Positions 42,064-51,309 of a stretch of 64,000 bases of DNA are shown one piece after another; positions within the stretch are counted from its first letter, which is position 1, and each line of letters opens with the position of its first letter. The position numbers and the translations under genes were made by a program. Origin of the DNA: Streptomyces canus (GTDB lineage Bacteria; Actinomycetota; Actinomycetes; Streptomycetales; Streptomycetaceae); contig NZ_KQ948658.1 of assembly GCF_001514145.1 (NCBI RefSeq), positions 675,274 through 739,273 on the forward strand, written 5' to 3'. The notes under the pieces were generated by a model that was not told where the DNA came from, ran no database searches, and saw only the letters and a program-made list of their open reading frames with translations.

Positions 42064-42998
42064 CGACCAGCGCTCAGACCGTCGCCGCACCGGCACGGGC
42101 CAGGACCGCGACCGCCACGGCGACCGTCCGCCGCAAGCAGGGTTTCCAGCACGGCGGCTGGTTCGTCGCCCCCTTCCTCGCGCTCTTCGCACTGTTCGTG
42201 ATCTGGCCGCTGCTGCGCGGCATCTACCTCAGCTTCACGGACGCCAACATCTCCGGCGACGGCGCGAGTTTCGTCGGCCTCGACAACTACCGCGAGGCCC
42301 TCAACGACTCGGCGATGTGGGACGCGCTCGGCCACAGCGCCTACTTCACGCTGCTGGTCGTCCCGTGCATCACGGTCCTCGCCTTCCTGCTCGCGATGCT
42401 CGCCCACCACATCGAGCGCGGCAAGTGGCTGTGGCGGCTGTGCTTCTTCGTGCCGTTCCTGCTGCCCTCGACGGTCGCCGCCAACATGTTCCAGTGGCTG
42501 TTCACCCAGGGCATCGGCCTGATCAACGAGACCTTCGGGCTCGACACACCCTGGCTGACCGACAAGTCGTACGCGATGCTCGCCATCGTCATCGAGACCC
42601 TGTGGTGGACCGTCGGCTTCAGCTTCCTGCTCTACCTCGCCGCCCTCCAGGGCATCCCCGACCACCTCTACGAGGCCGCGAAGCTGGACGGCGCGAACGC
42701 CTGGCACCGCATGGTCCACATCACGCTGCCGATGCTGCGCAACATCACCGGTCTGGTGATCGCGCTCCAGATCCTCGCCTCGCTCCAGCTCTTCGACCAG
42801 GCCGTCGTGATGATGGACTTCGGGCCGGGGCCGGAGGTCAGCACCCGCTCCTTCGTCCAGTACACCCTCGAACAGGGCTTCACCAGCTACCGCGTGGGCT
42901 ACGCCTCCGCGATGTCCATCATCTTCTTCGTGATCATCGCAGTCGTCGCCCTGGCTCGGATGTGGCTGCTGCGCACCCGTGAGGAGGGCGGCCGATGA
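42060..42998 (+). CDS. ABC sugar permease (MalF-like)
   Basis: A 312-residue inner-membrane permease with six helices. It starts after a basic N-terminal tail with GWFVAPFLALFALFVIWPLL. The cytoplasmic EAA loop, which contacts the ATPase, is LYEAAKLDGANAWHRMVHIT. The start overlaps the binding-protein stop (ATGA), and its end overlaps the second permease by 4 bp. No ATPase gene is in the operon. Streptomyces sugar importers commonly share the MsiK ATPase encoded elsewhere, which is the likely partner. Confidence 0.9.
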   Translation: MTTSAQTVAAPARARTATATATVRRKQGFQHGGWFVAPFLALFALFVIWPLLRGIYLSFTDANISGDGASFVGLDNYREALNDSAMWDALGHSAYFTLLVVPCITVLAFLLAMLAHHIERGKWLWRLCFFVPFLLPSTVAANMFQWLFTQGIGLINETFGLDTPWLTDKSYAMLAIVIETLWWTVGFSFLLYLAALQGIPDHLYEAAKLDGANAWHRMVHITLPMLRNITGLVIALQILASLQLFDQAVVMMDFGPGPEVSTRSFVQYTLEQGFTSYRVGYASAMSIIFFVIIAVVALARMWLLRTREEGGR

Positions 42999-43855
42999 CC
43001 ACCGCCGTACAGGTCCGCAAGAGCACCCGTAAACCCTGGACGCCCAGCCAGATCATCCTGACCCTCCTCGGCGTCGCCGTCTCCGCCGTCTTCGTCGCGC
43101 CGATCGCCGCCGCCCTGTTCACCTCCCTCAAGTCCGAGGCGGAGGCCGCCGAGATCCCGCCGCACTGGCTGCCGAAGGTCTGGACGGTCCAGGCGTGGAA
43201 GGCGCTGTGGGAGACCGGCAACATCACCAACTGGTTCATCAACTCGCTGGTGGTGTCGGTCTGCGTCACCTCCGTCGTGCTGACGGTCAGCGCGCTGGCG
43301 GGATACGGCTTCGCCCGCACCGAGTTCCGCGGCAAGAGCGTGCTCATGGGCATCGTGATGTCGGGCCTGATGATCTCCCCGGCGGTCCTCGGGGTGCCGC
43401 TGTTCACCACGGTCCAGCAGATGGGGATGGTCGACACGTACTGGGGCATGATCCTGCCCCAGTGCGCGCCGGCCGCGATGGTCTACATCCTCTACAAGTT
43501 CTTCCAGGGCGTCCCGCGCGAACTGGAGGAGGCGGCCTTCATCGACGGCGCGGGCCGCTGGCGGGTCTTCTTCACGATCGTCGTCCCGCTCGCGAGGCCG
43601 TCCCTGGCGGCGGTCGGCATCTTCACCTTCATCGCCTCCTGGAACAACTTCCTGTGGCCCTACATGGTGACCAACAACCCCGACCTGATGACCATGCCGA
43701 ACGGCATCGCGACCGTCATGAACTCCTACGGCATCCAGTGGGCCCAGCTCATGGCCGGCGGCCTCATGGCGGGCCTGCCGCTGATCATCGTGTTCGTCTT
43801 CTTCCAGCGCCAGATCGTGGCGGGCGTGGCCCACACGGGGCTGGCCGGTCAGTAA
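42995..43855 (+). CDS. ABC carbohydrate permease (MalG-like)
   Basis: A 286-residue permease with six helices. It starts with TPSQIILTLLGVAVSAVFVA and includes GYGFARTEFRGKSVLMGIVM. The EAA loop is ELEEAAFIDGAGRWRVFFTI, and WNNFLWPYMVTNNPDLMT is the usual C-terminal permease signature. It pairs with the MalF-like gene just upstream (4-bp overlap) to form the channel of the arabinan-oligosaccharide importer. The GH43 gene follows 10 bp downstream. Confidence 0.9.
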   Translation: MTTAVQVRKSTRKPWTPSQIILTLLGVAVSAVFVAPIAAALFTSLKSEAEAAEIPPHWLPKVWTVQAWKALWETGNITNWFINSLVVSVCVTSVVLTVSALAGYGFARTEFRGKSVLMGIVMSGLMISPAVLGVPLFTTVQQMGMVDTYWGMILPQCAPAAMVYILYKFFQGVPRELEEAAFIDGAGRWRVFFTIVVPLARPSLAAVGIFTFIASWNNFLWPYMVTNNPDLMTMPNGIATVMNSYGIQWAQLMAGGLMAGLPLIIVFVFFQRQIVAGVAHTGLAGQ

Positions 43856-43865
43856 GGAGTCCGAG

Positions 43866-44831
43866 TTGAAGCGCCTGAGATACGTGACCCTCCTGACCGC
43901 CGCACTCATCGCCCTGCTCCCGACCACGGCGCAGGCGGACGTCACCTACCCCGACCCGCTCCCGATCACCGGGCAGCAGATCATCCACGACCCGACGGTC
44001 GTCCAGCTCAAGTCCGGGGGCTACGCGGCCTATTCGACCGGCGGTGTGATCGGCGCCCGGCTGTCCAAGGACCTTCGGCACTGGACCGACGCGGGCAACG
44101 CCTTCGCCGAGCCGCCGAGTTGGTGGTACGAGTACAACGACACCGGCGACCCCTGGGCGCCGGACGTCACGTACCGCGCCGGCCGGTACTGGCTCTACTA
44201 CGCCGTCTCCTCCTGGGGCACCAACCACTCCGCGATCGGCGTGGCCACCTCCCCGTCCGGCCTCCCCGGCACCTGGACCGACCACGGCAAGGTCTTCACC
44301 TCCGAGACCACCGACTCCTGGAACGCCATCGACCCGGCGGTCGTCCGGGCGGACGGCAGGCTGTGGATGTCGTTCGGCTCGTACTGGACGGGCATCCGCA
44401 TGGTCGAGCTCAGCCCGGTCACCGGGAAGGCCCTCCCCGGTGCCACCGTCCACCACCTGGCCACCCGCCCCGACGCCCCGTACGCCGTCGAGGGCCCGTA
44501 CGTCGTCAAGCACGGCCGCTTCTACTACCTCTTCGCGTCCTACGACGCCTGTTGTGCGGGAGTGAACTCCACGTACAAGATCAGAGTCGGAAGATCCACG
44601 ACGATCACGGGCCCGTACGTCGACAGCACCGGCAAGCCGCTGCTGGAGGGCGGCGGCGACCTGCTGCTGGCAGGACACGGGAGGTACATCGGCACGGGAG
44701 GCGAGTCGGTCTTCCGCACCCGCGGCCAGGACTGGCTGGCGTACCACTACTACGACGCAGACGACAACGGCACACCGAAGCTGGGCCTGAACAGGCTCGG
44801 CTGGGTGCGTGACTGGCCCGTTGTCAAGTAA
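43866..44831 (+). CDS. Secreted GH43 arabinan endo-1,5-alpha-L-arabinosidase
   Basis: A 321-residue protein with a Sec signal (LRYVTLLTAALIALLPTTAQA) and a five-bladed GH43 propeller. The catalytic residues are expected in IIHDPTVVQL (Asp base), NAIDPAVVRAD (pKa-modulating Asp) and YAVEGPYVVK (Glu acid). DPWAPDVTYRAGRYWLYYAV is the arabinanase-type blade. It cuts internal alpha-1,5 links of arabinan outside the cell. The start is TTG at 43866 with AAGGAG 6 nt upstream, 10 bp after the permease stop. The short chain has no carbohydrate-binding module. Confidence 0.9.
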   Translation: MKRLRYVTLLTAALIALLPTTAQADVTYPDPLPITGQQIIHDPTVVQLKSGGYAAYSTGGVIGARLSKDLRHWTDAGNAFAEPPSWWYEYNDTGDPWAPDVTYRAGRYWLYYAVSSWGTNHSAIGVATSPSGLPGTWTDHGKVFTSETTDSWNAIDPAVVRADGRLWMSFGSYWTGIRMVELSPVTGKALPGATVHHLATRPDAPYAVEGPYVVKHGRFYYLFASYDACCAGVNSTYKIRVGRSTTITGPYVDSTGKPLLEGGGDLLLAGHGRYIGTGGESVFRTRGQDWLAYHYYDADDNGTPKLGLNRLGWVRDWPVVK

Positions 44832-44852
44832 CTCCGTTCCTGAAAGGTCCCC

Positions 44853-46373
44853 ATGAGCAAGCCCACCGCCCGCTTCACCCTCGACCCCGCCTTCAAGGTC
44901 GGTGACGTCAACCCCCGCCTCTTCGGCTCCTTCGTGGAACACCTCGGCCGCTGCGTCTACACGGGCATCTTCGAACCGGACCACCCCACCGCCGACGACA
45001 AGGGCCTGCGCCAGGACGTCCTTGACCTCGTCCGCGAACTCGGCGTCACCGCTCTGCGCTACCCCGGCGGCAACTTCGTCTCGGGCTACAAGTGGGAGGA
45101 CTCGGTCGGCCCGGCCGCCGACCGCCCCCGCCGCCTCGACCTCGCCTGGCACTCCACCGAGACCAACCGCTTCGGCCTGTCGGAGTACATCGACTTCCTC
45201 CGCAAGGTCGGCCCCCAGGCCGAACCCATGATGGCCGTGAACCTCGGCACGAGGGGCGTCGCCGAGGCACTCGAACTCCAGGAGTACGCCAACCACTCCG
45301 AAGGCACCGCCCTGTCGGACCTCCGGGTCGCCCACGGCGACAAGGACCCCTTCGGCATCACCCTCTGGTGCCTCGGCAACGAGATGGACGGCCCCTGGCA
45401 GACCGGCCACAAGACGGCCGAGGAGTACGGCCGGATCGCGGCCGAGACCGCCCGCGCGATGCGCCAGATCGACCCCGGCGTCGAACTCGTCGCCTGCGGC
45501 TCCTCCAGCCAGTCCATGCCGACCTTCGCCGAGTGGGAGGCGACGGTCCTCGAGGAGACGTACGACCTCGTCGACTACGTCTCCCTGCACGCCTACTACT
45601 GGCCCGAGGACGGTGACATCGACTCCTTCCTCGCCTCCGCCGTCGACATGGAGTCGTTCATAGACAACGTCGTCGCGACCGCCGACCACGTGGGTGCGAA
45701 GCTCAAGTCGAAGAAGAAGATCAACCTCTCCTTCGACGAGTGGAACGTCTGGTACCTGCCCGAGTGGGAGAAGCGCGCCAAGGAGTTCGAGCGGGACGAC
45801 TGGCCCGAGGCTCCCCGTCTCCTGGAGGACAACTACAGCGTCGTGGACGCGGTCGTCTTCGGCTCGCTCCTCATCGCCCTGCTGCGGCACGCCGACCGCG
45901 TCACCGTCGCCTGTCTCGCCCAGCTCGTCAACGTGATCGCCCCGATCATGACCGAGCCGGGCGGCCCGGCCTGGCGCCAGACGACGTTCTTCCCGTTCGC
46001 GCAGGCCTCGAAGTACGGCCGCGGTGAGGTCCTCGACGTACGGGTCGACTCGCCGACGCACGAGACGAAGAAGTTCGGCGAGACGGACCTCCTGCACGCC
46101 ACGGCCGTGCGCGCCGAGGACGGCACGGTCACCGTCTTCGCCGTCAACCGCAGCCAGAACGAGGAGCTGACGCTCGAAGTCACCCTGAGCGGGCTGGACT
46201 TGACGAGTGTCGTCGAGCACAGCGTCCTCGCGGACGCCGACCCGGACGCCCGCAACACCCTCGACGCCCCCGAGCGGGTCGCCCCGCACGCGGCCGAGGG
46301 CACCGCGCTGAAGGACGGCACCCTCACCGCCGTACTGGAGCCGCTGTCCTGGAACGTGATCCGGCTCGGCTGA
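44853..46373 (+). CDS. abfA: GH51 alpha-L-arabinofuranosidase
   Basis: A 506-residue intracellular enzyme without a signal peptide, the usual length for GH51. It begins ARFTLDPAFKVGDVNPRLFG and includes YPGGNFVSGYKWEDSVGP. The acid/base Glu lies in LGNEMDGPWQ (near residue 177) and the nucleophile in FDEWNVWYLP (near residue 296). It removes arabinofuranose from oligosaccharides imported by the transporter upstream. It is the last gene of the operon, 21 bp after the GH43 gene. A small stem follows its stop before the convergent kinase gene. Confidence 0.93.
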   Translation: MSKPTARFTLDPAFKVGDVNPRLFGSFVEHLGRCVYTGIFEPDHPTADDKGLRQDVLDLVRELGVTALRYPGGNFVSGYKWEDSVGPAADRPRRLDLAWHSTETNRFGLSEYIDFLRKVGPQAEPMMAVNLGTRGVAEALELQEYANHSEGTALSDLRVAHGDKDPFGITLWCLGNEMDGPWQTGHKTAEEYGRIAAETARAMRQIDPGVELVACGSSSQSMPTFAEWEATVLEETYDLVDYVSLHAYYWPEDGDIDSFLASAVDMESFIDNVVATADHVGAKLKSKKKINLSFDEWNVWYLPEWEKRAKEFERDDWPEAPRLLEDNYSVVDAVVFGSLLIALLRHADRVTVACLAQLVNVIAPIMTEPGGPAWRQTTFFPFAQASKYGRGEVLDVRVDSPTHETKKFGETDLLHATAVRAEDGTVTVFAVNRSQNEELTLEVTLSGLDLTSVVEHSVLADADPDARNTLDAPERVAPHAAEGTALKDGTLTAVLEPLSWNVIRLG

Positions 46374-46374
46374 A

Positions 46375-46387
46375 CTCGGTGCCCGAG
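46375..46387. terminator. Small hairpin between convergent genes
   Basis: CTCGG-tgc-CCGAG is a 5-bp stem in the 18-bp gap between the GH51 gene and the convergent kinase gene. It could slow polymerase from either side. It is weak, without a T tract. Confidence 0.35.
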
Positions 46388-46391
46388 GGTG

Positions 46392-48161
46392 TCAGCAGGT
46401 TTCGCGCAGGAAACCGTCGGCGCCCTCGGGCACGACCTCCTCGTCCCGGCGCACCACGCTGAGGGTGCTGCTCCAGGTGGCGCACGCCGTGGTCAGGCCC
46501 TTCTTGGTGTACTCGACCATGAGGACGTTGTCGTCGAAGGCGTCGGCGAACCCGCCGCACTCGTCGTACTCCGCACAATCCTCCACGATGGCGAAGTCCA
46601 GGCCCAGGGACGCGCGGTCGGAAACGAGCTCCGCGGTGTTCTTCTGCGCGATGGCCAGGCCTTCGGCATGGGCGCGCGCCGCCAGCCGCTTCATCAGGGC
46701 CTCGGCCTGGGCGGCCTTGAGATACGACGGGAAGCGGGTGAAGGAGTCGTAGTTGTCGGGCTCCACGGCCTGGTAGCCCTTGGCCGCGCAGGCGTCGATC
46801 CTGGTGTCCAGTTCGGCGGCGATGCGCTCGCGCTTGGCGGCCGTACGGATGTCCAGGACGGCCTCGCCCCAGTCCGTGTCGTGGACGACCTTCCCGTCGG
46901 CGTCGCGCAGCAGCAGGTCGGCGTCCCAGTCGCTCTCCGCGTCCGACTCCGCCTGGTAGGCGTTGATGTTGCAGATGTTGTAGAGCCCGGGTGCGGGGGC
47001 GTCCTCGTAGCTGCGGCTCACCACGCGGACCCCCTTCGCCGGGGGGTACGCGCCGCCGATCTGGTAGTCCCAGGGCACGTGCTTGGGCGGGAGTGTCACG
47101 GCGGCGGGGCCGGTGGACCCGGGCGAGGTGGACGACGGTTCGGCCGGTGACGGGGACGCGCCCTCAGTGTCCGACCCGGCCCGCACCGCCGCGATGCTCA
47201 GCCCGGTGACGGCCAGGGCCGCGACCAGACCGACGAGGACCCGCCGCCGGGACCCGCGGCCTCCCCGATCACCTCGGCTCTCCCGCTGGTGGCTGGTCGC
47301 CGCGGGGCCGGACGGCCCGGGCGACACCGGTGTGGCCGAGACGGCCGGCGCGTCGGTGTCCGGCAACGCCCTGAGCAGCTCGCGCAGTTCACCGAGTTCC
47401 GGCCGGGCTGCCGGGTCCTTGTCCAGGCAGCGTTCGGCGACGCTGCGCAGCGGTTCCGCGACCCCCTCCAGGGCCGGCGGCTCGTACATCACCTGATAGC
47501 CCGTCAGATACGGGCTGCTGCCGTCGAACGGGCGACTGCCGGTGGCCGCGTAGACCAGCAGCGACCCCAGCGAGAAGACGTCCGAGGCCCCGGTGACCTC
47601 GCGCGGCGCGGCGAACTGCTCCGGGGACATGAAGGGCGGGGTGCCGATCAGCCGCCCGGTCATGGTGAGCGCCTCGTTGTCGACGGCGTACGAGATGCCG
47701 AAGTCGATGACACGAGGCCCGTCCTCGGCCATCAGGACGTTGCTCGGCTTCAGGTCCCGGTGGACCATGCCGACCCGGTGGATGTCCCGCAGCGCCTCGA
47801 CGAGGCCCAGCGCGAGCACCCGCAGCGCGCTGCCGCGCAGGGGGCCGTCCTGGGCCACGATGTCCGCGAGGGTGCGGCCCGGGACGTACAGCGTCGCCAT
47901 CCACGGCTGCGGGGCGTCCGGGTCGGCGTCCACCACCGGGGCCGTGAACGCACCGCTCACCCGGCGGGCGGCCGCGACCTCCTGCCGGAAGCGGGTGCGG
48001 AACTCCTCGTCCAGCGCGTATGCGGGGTGCACGAGCTTGACCGCGACCTGCCGCCCGGAGTCCGAGCGGCCGAGGTAGACGACCCCCATGCCGCCGCTGC
48101 CGAGCCGGTCGACCAGCGTGTAACCGCCGATGGACTCAGGATCGCCGGGGCTCAGCGACAT
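46392..48161 (-). CDS. Transmembrane Ser/Thr kinase with GH114-like extracellular domain
   Basis: A 589-residue fusion. Residues 14-265 are a Hanks-type kinase: glycine loop LGSGGMGVVYLG, K42 in VAVKLV, HRDLKPSN with D136, DFG at 153-155 and GTPPFMSPEQF. A Ser/Pro-rich link leads to one membrane helix (about 307-326, RVLVGLVAALAVTGLSIAAV) and a low-complexity stalk. Residues 363-589 match GH114 endo-alpha-1,4-polygalactosaminidase: WDYQIGGAYPP, YNICNINAYQAESD, VLDIRTAAKRERIAAE and GYQAVEPDNYDSFTR, with IAQKNTAELV. The outer domain may sense or cut a galactosamine polymer and signal through the kinase. The gene is 50 bp downstream of the GH35 gene. Confidence 0.88.
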   Translation of the reverse strand: MSLSPGDPESIGGYTLVDRLGSGGMGVVYLGRSDSGRQVAVKLVHPAYALDEEFRTRFRQEVAAARRVSGAFTAPVVDADPDAPQPWMATLYVPGRTLADIVAQDGPLRGSALRVLALGLVEALRDIHRVGMVHRDLKPSNVLMAEDGPRVIDFGISYAVDNEALTMTGRLIGTPPFMSPEQFAAPREVTGASDVFSLGSLLVYAATGSRPFDGSSPYLTGYQVMYEPPALEGVAEPLRSVAERCLDKDPAARPELGELRELLRALPDTDAPAVSATPVSPGPSGPAATSHQRESRGDRGGRGSRRRVLVGLVAALAVTGLSIAAVRAGSDTEGASPSPAEPSSTSPGSTGPAAVTLPPKHVPWDYQIGGAYPPAKGVRVVSRSYEDAPAPGLYNICNINAYQAESDAESDWDADLLLRDADGKVVHDTDWGEAVLDIRTAAKRERIAAELDTRIDACAAKGYQAVEPDNYDSFTRFPSYLKAAQAEALMKRLAARAHAEGLAIAQKNTAELVSDRASLGLDFAIVEDCAEYDECGGFADAFDDNVLMVEYTKKGLTTACATWSSTLSVVRRDEEVVPEGADGFLRETC

Positions 48162-48211
48162 CGCCGGTCACCTTCCCAAGTACGGGTGCTCGAAAGTTCA
48201 ACGACATCAGG

Positions 48212-51199
48212 CTAACGGCCGGGTGAATCCACCTGCGTGACCGGTACACCTCCGGCCGAGGCCCCCATCGCCGTCAGCCGTACGACCCCCGGCCCCGACT
48301 CCGTCGTCCCGTCGGACAGCACCGCCAGCGCCAGGGTGTTGGTGCCACGGGTGCGCAGGATGCCGTTCGGCAGGACGAAGGTGTGCTGCGGGCCCACGTC
48401 GTTGACGTACTGGCCCATGTTCCAGCCGTTGAGGAAGATCTGGACGCGGTAGGCGCGCCGCGGATCGTCGTCGAGGGTGAGGCCGACCTGGGCGTCGATG
48501 CCGGCGTCGACGGCGAGCCGGAACGTCGTCCGGTACCAGGTGACCCCCTGGCGCCGGTCGGCGCGCGGCAACTCCGTGGGTTCCCAGTGCTCTTCGGCGA
48601 AGCCCGGCAGATGCCAGCCCTTGCGCTCCCCGTACAGTCCGCCGTTGTTGAGCGGACCACGCACCGGGTCGGGTGTCGTCTCGCCCCGGATGCGCCAACT
48701 CACCTTCGGTGAACCACCCTTGAAGGTGACCTCCGTCAACCCGCGGGCCACCTTGTGGGAATCGGTGGATCCGCCGTCCATGTCGTGTGCCATCCGGCGG
48801 ACGAGGACGGACAGGACGCGGGGCGAGGACCCGGAGGGCGGCGGCGCGTCGAAGGTGGCCGTCGCCGCCCAACTCCCCTTGCGCGCAGTGCGCTTGTCTG
48901 GCACGGGCATCCGGTGCGTGCCCAGCGGCTCGCCGTCCAGCCACGCCATCAGCAGCCCCTGCGTGCCGGTGCTGTAGGCGAGGGACACCGACTCCAGGTC
49001 GTCCGCGTCCGTCAGACGTCCGCGGTACCAGACGTCGCCGTAGTGGAATCCGTAGTCGTCGGCGAACAGCACCGGCCCGCCCTTCGGGACCGGGGTGACG
49101 CTGTACGAACCGGTGCGGTCGGCCGCCGTCCAGCCGGAGTCGTCGTAGTCCGGAAGGGACTCGAAGTTCTCGGTACGGCGCCGCCAGCCGCTCAGTGGGG
49201 GCAGCCGCACCTCGCCCACGGCGGGCACGGGGAGCTGTCCGGGCGTGGCCGGCATGTCGGCGCGCAGGCTGCCCATGGTGCTGACCGAGGTACGCAGCGG
49301 GCGTCCGTTCCAGGTGATCCGGCCGATGCCGCGCGGGGCCCACACCTCCATGCCCGTCCCCTTGACGGTGTCGCCGGTGAGATGGGCGGTCGGGCCGTCC
49401 AGGGTGGCCCCGCGCACCAGCGAGGGCCCGTACACCAGCACCGGTCCGGTCGGGGTGTCCACCGGGAACAGCCGCAGCGACCAGGGGTCGTCGGCGAAGA
49501 TCAGCAGCAGCGGGGTGTCGCTGCCGCCGCCCTCGACCCGCACCCGGGCCGGGCCGCCGACGCCCACCGGCACGGTGATCCTGAGGACGCCGAGGTCGTA
49601 GTTCCAGGCGGGGTCCGAGTCGCCCCGGGTGACCAGCGGTTCCTCCGGGCACTCCAGCAGGACCTGGGCCATCTCGCCGTGCGGGGCGGTGAACACGGCG
49701 ACGTCCAGCCGCCCGACCTTCAGGTACATCATGGGCTGCGCGGTGGCGTACTTGAGCGTGCGTCCGCCCAACTGCAGGTTCGCGGCGAGCAGTCGGGCGT
49801 CATGGGCGGCGACGGTGAAGGCCACGTCGATCCCGGCGTCCGGGATCGTCGTCGTGATCGGCGCGTCGGTGTCGTTGCGCACGACGTACACATGGGAGCC
49901 GGTGTCCGGATTGGTCAGGTGGTACACCTTCAGCCGCTGGTCCTCGGCCCGCACCGCGTCCGCCCGGTCCAGCTTGGCGAAGTCCGGCACGGTCCCCAGG
50001 AGATGGCCGAGCTGGTGGATCGGAGCGAGCTTCGGTGTCTGCCGGCGTGCCTCGTCGATCGCCGCCCCGTAGTCGTACGACGTGTAGACCTGCGGCGCGG
50101 GCAGCCAGCCCCACGAGGTGCCGCCGAAGGTCATGTAGACGTTGTGCACGGTGATGCCGTTGGCGAGGTTGGTGAGCTGGAAACGCCGCTCGTAGGCAGC
50201 GTCCCGGGTGTACCGCGCCTCGGCGTACCCCTTGCCGTCGAAGGTGGCGCCGCCCCACGGATCGAACCAGCCGCCGCCGAACTCCGGGATGAACCCGGGT
50301 GTCCTGGGGCTGGCCGTCGCCCCGCCCTTCAGCCCGCCCACGCCGAAGTCGCCCCAGTCGGGCGGCACTTCGGCCGGATCGGGGTACCCGTCGAAGCCGT
50401 ACAGCCAACCGCGCTCCTCGCCCCCGGTGTTGAAGGACCCCGGAGTCCAGTAGCCGTTCCTGCCCTTGTCGTTGTGGAAGAGCGGTACGTCGATCCCGTC
50501 GGCGCGCACCTTCTTGTACAGGTGGGACATGTAGTCGCGGCCGGGGCTCTCGTCGACGAGGGCGTCGTACTCGTTCTCGATCTGGTAGAGCAGGACCGTG
50601 CCCGTGCCCTTGGTGAACAGGTGCCGGGCGGCGATCGCGTTCACCTCGGTCAGCCACTCGTCGACGTGGGACAGATACGTCGGGTCAGAGGTGCGGGCCC
50701 GGCCCGCGGTCGCCGCGAGCCAGCCCGGGAAGCCGCCGCCGTCGACCTCGGCGTTGATGTACGGGCCGGGGCGCAGGATCACGTACAGGCCGGTCTCGGC
50801 GGCCGTGCGCAGGAACAGGTCCAGGTCGCGGACGCCGGTGAAGTCGTACTGGCCGGGGCCGGGGGAGTGGTAGTTCCAGGCCACGTACAGGCTCACCGCG
50901 TTGAAGCCGTGGGCGCGCATCTTCTGCAGGACGTCCCGCCACAGCGACGGACTCGGCAGCCGGAAGGGGTGCATCTCGCCCGATCGCAGCACCAGACGCC
51001 GGCCGTCGACCAGCAGCGAGTACTTGTCGTAGCCGACCTTGTGCCGCACCCGGTCGGCGGCGGGCGCGCCCGGTGCGGGCCCGGTGGGCACGCTGTGGGA
51101 GGCGTACGCCCGGGTGGTCTCCCCACCACTGCCGCTCAGCGCGAAGCCGAGCGCCGTGGTGCCGGCGAGGGCGCTGAATGTACGTCTGCTCAGCTCCAA
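48212..51199 (-). CDS. Tat-exported GH35 beta-galactosidase
   Basis: A 995-residue protein with a twin-arginine signal (ELSRRTFSALAGTTALGFAL). The GH35 catalytic barrel has LRSGEMHPFRLPSPSLWRDV and NAVSLYVAWNYHSP. The acid/base Glu is in LLYQIENEYDA (near 211) and the nucleophile in FIPEFGGGWFDPWGG (near 303). The C-terminal part holds beta-sandwich domains, with GLLMAWLDGEPLGTHRMP and FLNGWNMGQYVNDVGPQ. TTG at 51199 is chosen because AGGAGG lies 7 nt upstream. The frame runs open to 51325 without a better start. It probably releases galactose from plant galactans, alongside the arabinan system. The kinase-GH114 gene lies 50 bp downstream. Confidence 0.9.
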   Translation of the reverse strand: MELSRRTFSALAGTTALGFALSGSGGETTRAYASHSVPTGPAPGAPAADRVRHKVGYDKYSLLVDGRRLVLRSGEMHPFRLPSPSLWRDVLQKMRAHGFNAVSLYVAWNYHSPGPGQYDFTGVRDLDLFLRTAAETGLYVILRPGPYINAEVDGGGFPGWLAATAGRARTSDPTYLSHVDEWLTEVNAIAARHLFTKGTGTVLLYQIENEYDALVDESPGRDYMSHLYKKVRADGIDVPLFHNDKGRNGYWTPGSFNTGGEERGWLYGFDGYPDPAEVPPDWGDFGVGGLKGGATASPRTPGFIPEFGGGWFDPWGGATFDGKGYAEARYTRDAAYERRFQLTNLANGITVHNVYMTFGGTSWGWLPAPQVYTSYDYGAAIDEARRQTPKLAPIHQLGHLLGTVPDFAKLDRADAVRAEDQRLKVYHLTNPDTGSHVYVVRNDTDAPITTTIPDAGIDVAFTVAAHDARLLAANLQLGGRTLKYATAQPMMYLKVGRLDVAVFTAPHGEMAQVLLECPEEPLVTRGDSDPAWNYDLGVLRITVPVGVGGPARVRVEGGGSDTPLLLIFADDPWSLRLFPVDTPTGPVLVYGPSLVRGATLDGPTAHLTGDTVKGTGMEVWAPRGIGRITWNGRPLRTSVSTMGSLRADMPATPGQLPVPAVGEVRLPPLSGWRRRTENFESLPDYDDSGWTAADRTGSYSVTPVPKGGPVLFADDYGFHYGDVWYRGRLTDADDLESVSLAYSTGTQGLLMAWLDGEPLGTHRMPVPDKRTARKGSWAATATFDAPPPSGSSPRVLSVLVRRMAHDMDGGSTDSHKVARGLTEVTFKGGSPKVSWRIRGETTPDPVRGPLNNGGLYGERKGWHLPGFAEEHWEPTELPRADRRQGVTWYRTTFRLAVDAGIDAQVGLTLDDDPRRAYRVQIFLNGWNMGQYVNDVGPQHTFVLPNGILRTRGTNTLALAVLSDGTTESGPGVVRLTAMGASAGGVPVTQVDSPGR

Positions 51200-51309
51200 G
51201 GGAGCGCCTCCTGGTCGTGCCGCGCTAGCGCCAGTCCGTCCGTGGGTGTGAGTGGTGTGCCTATTGTGACGTGGCCATCGTCCACGCCCCAACGCCGCAC
51301 AATTGTCGT

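Noticed and set aside
43785..46289. An 834-codon minus-strand open frame
   Set aside because: Antisense to the GH43 and GH51 genes, both of which have full catalytic motifs.
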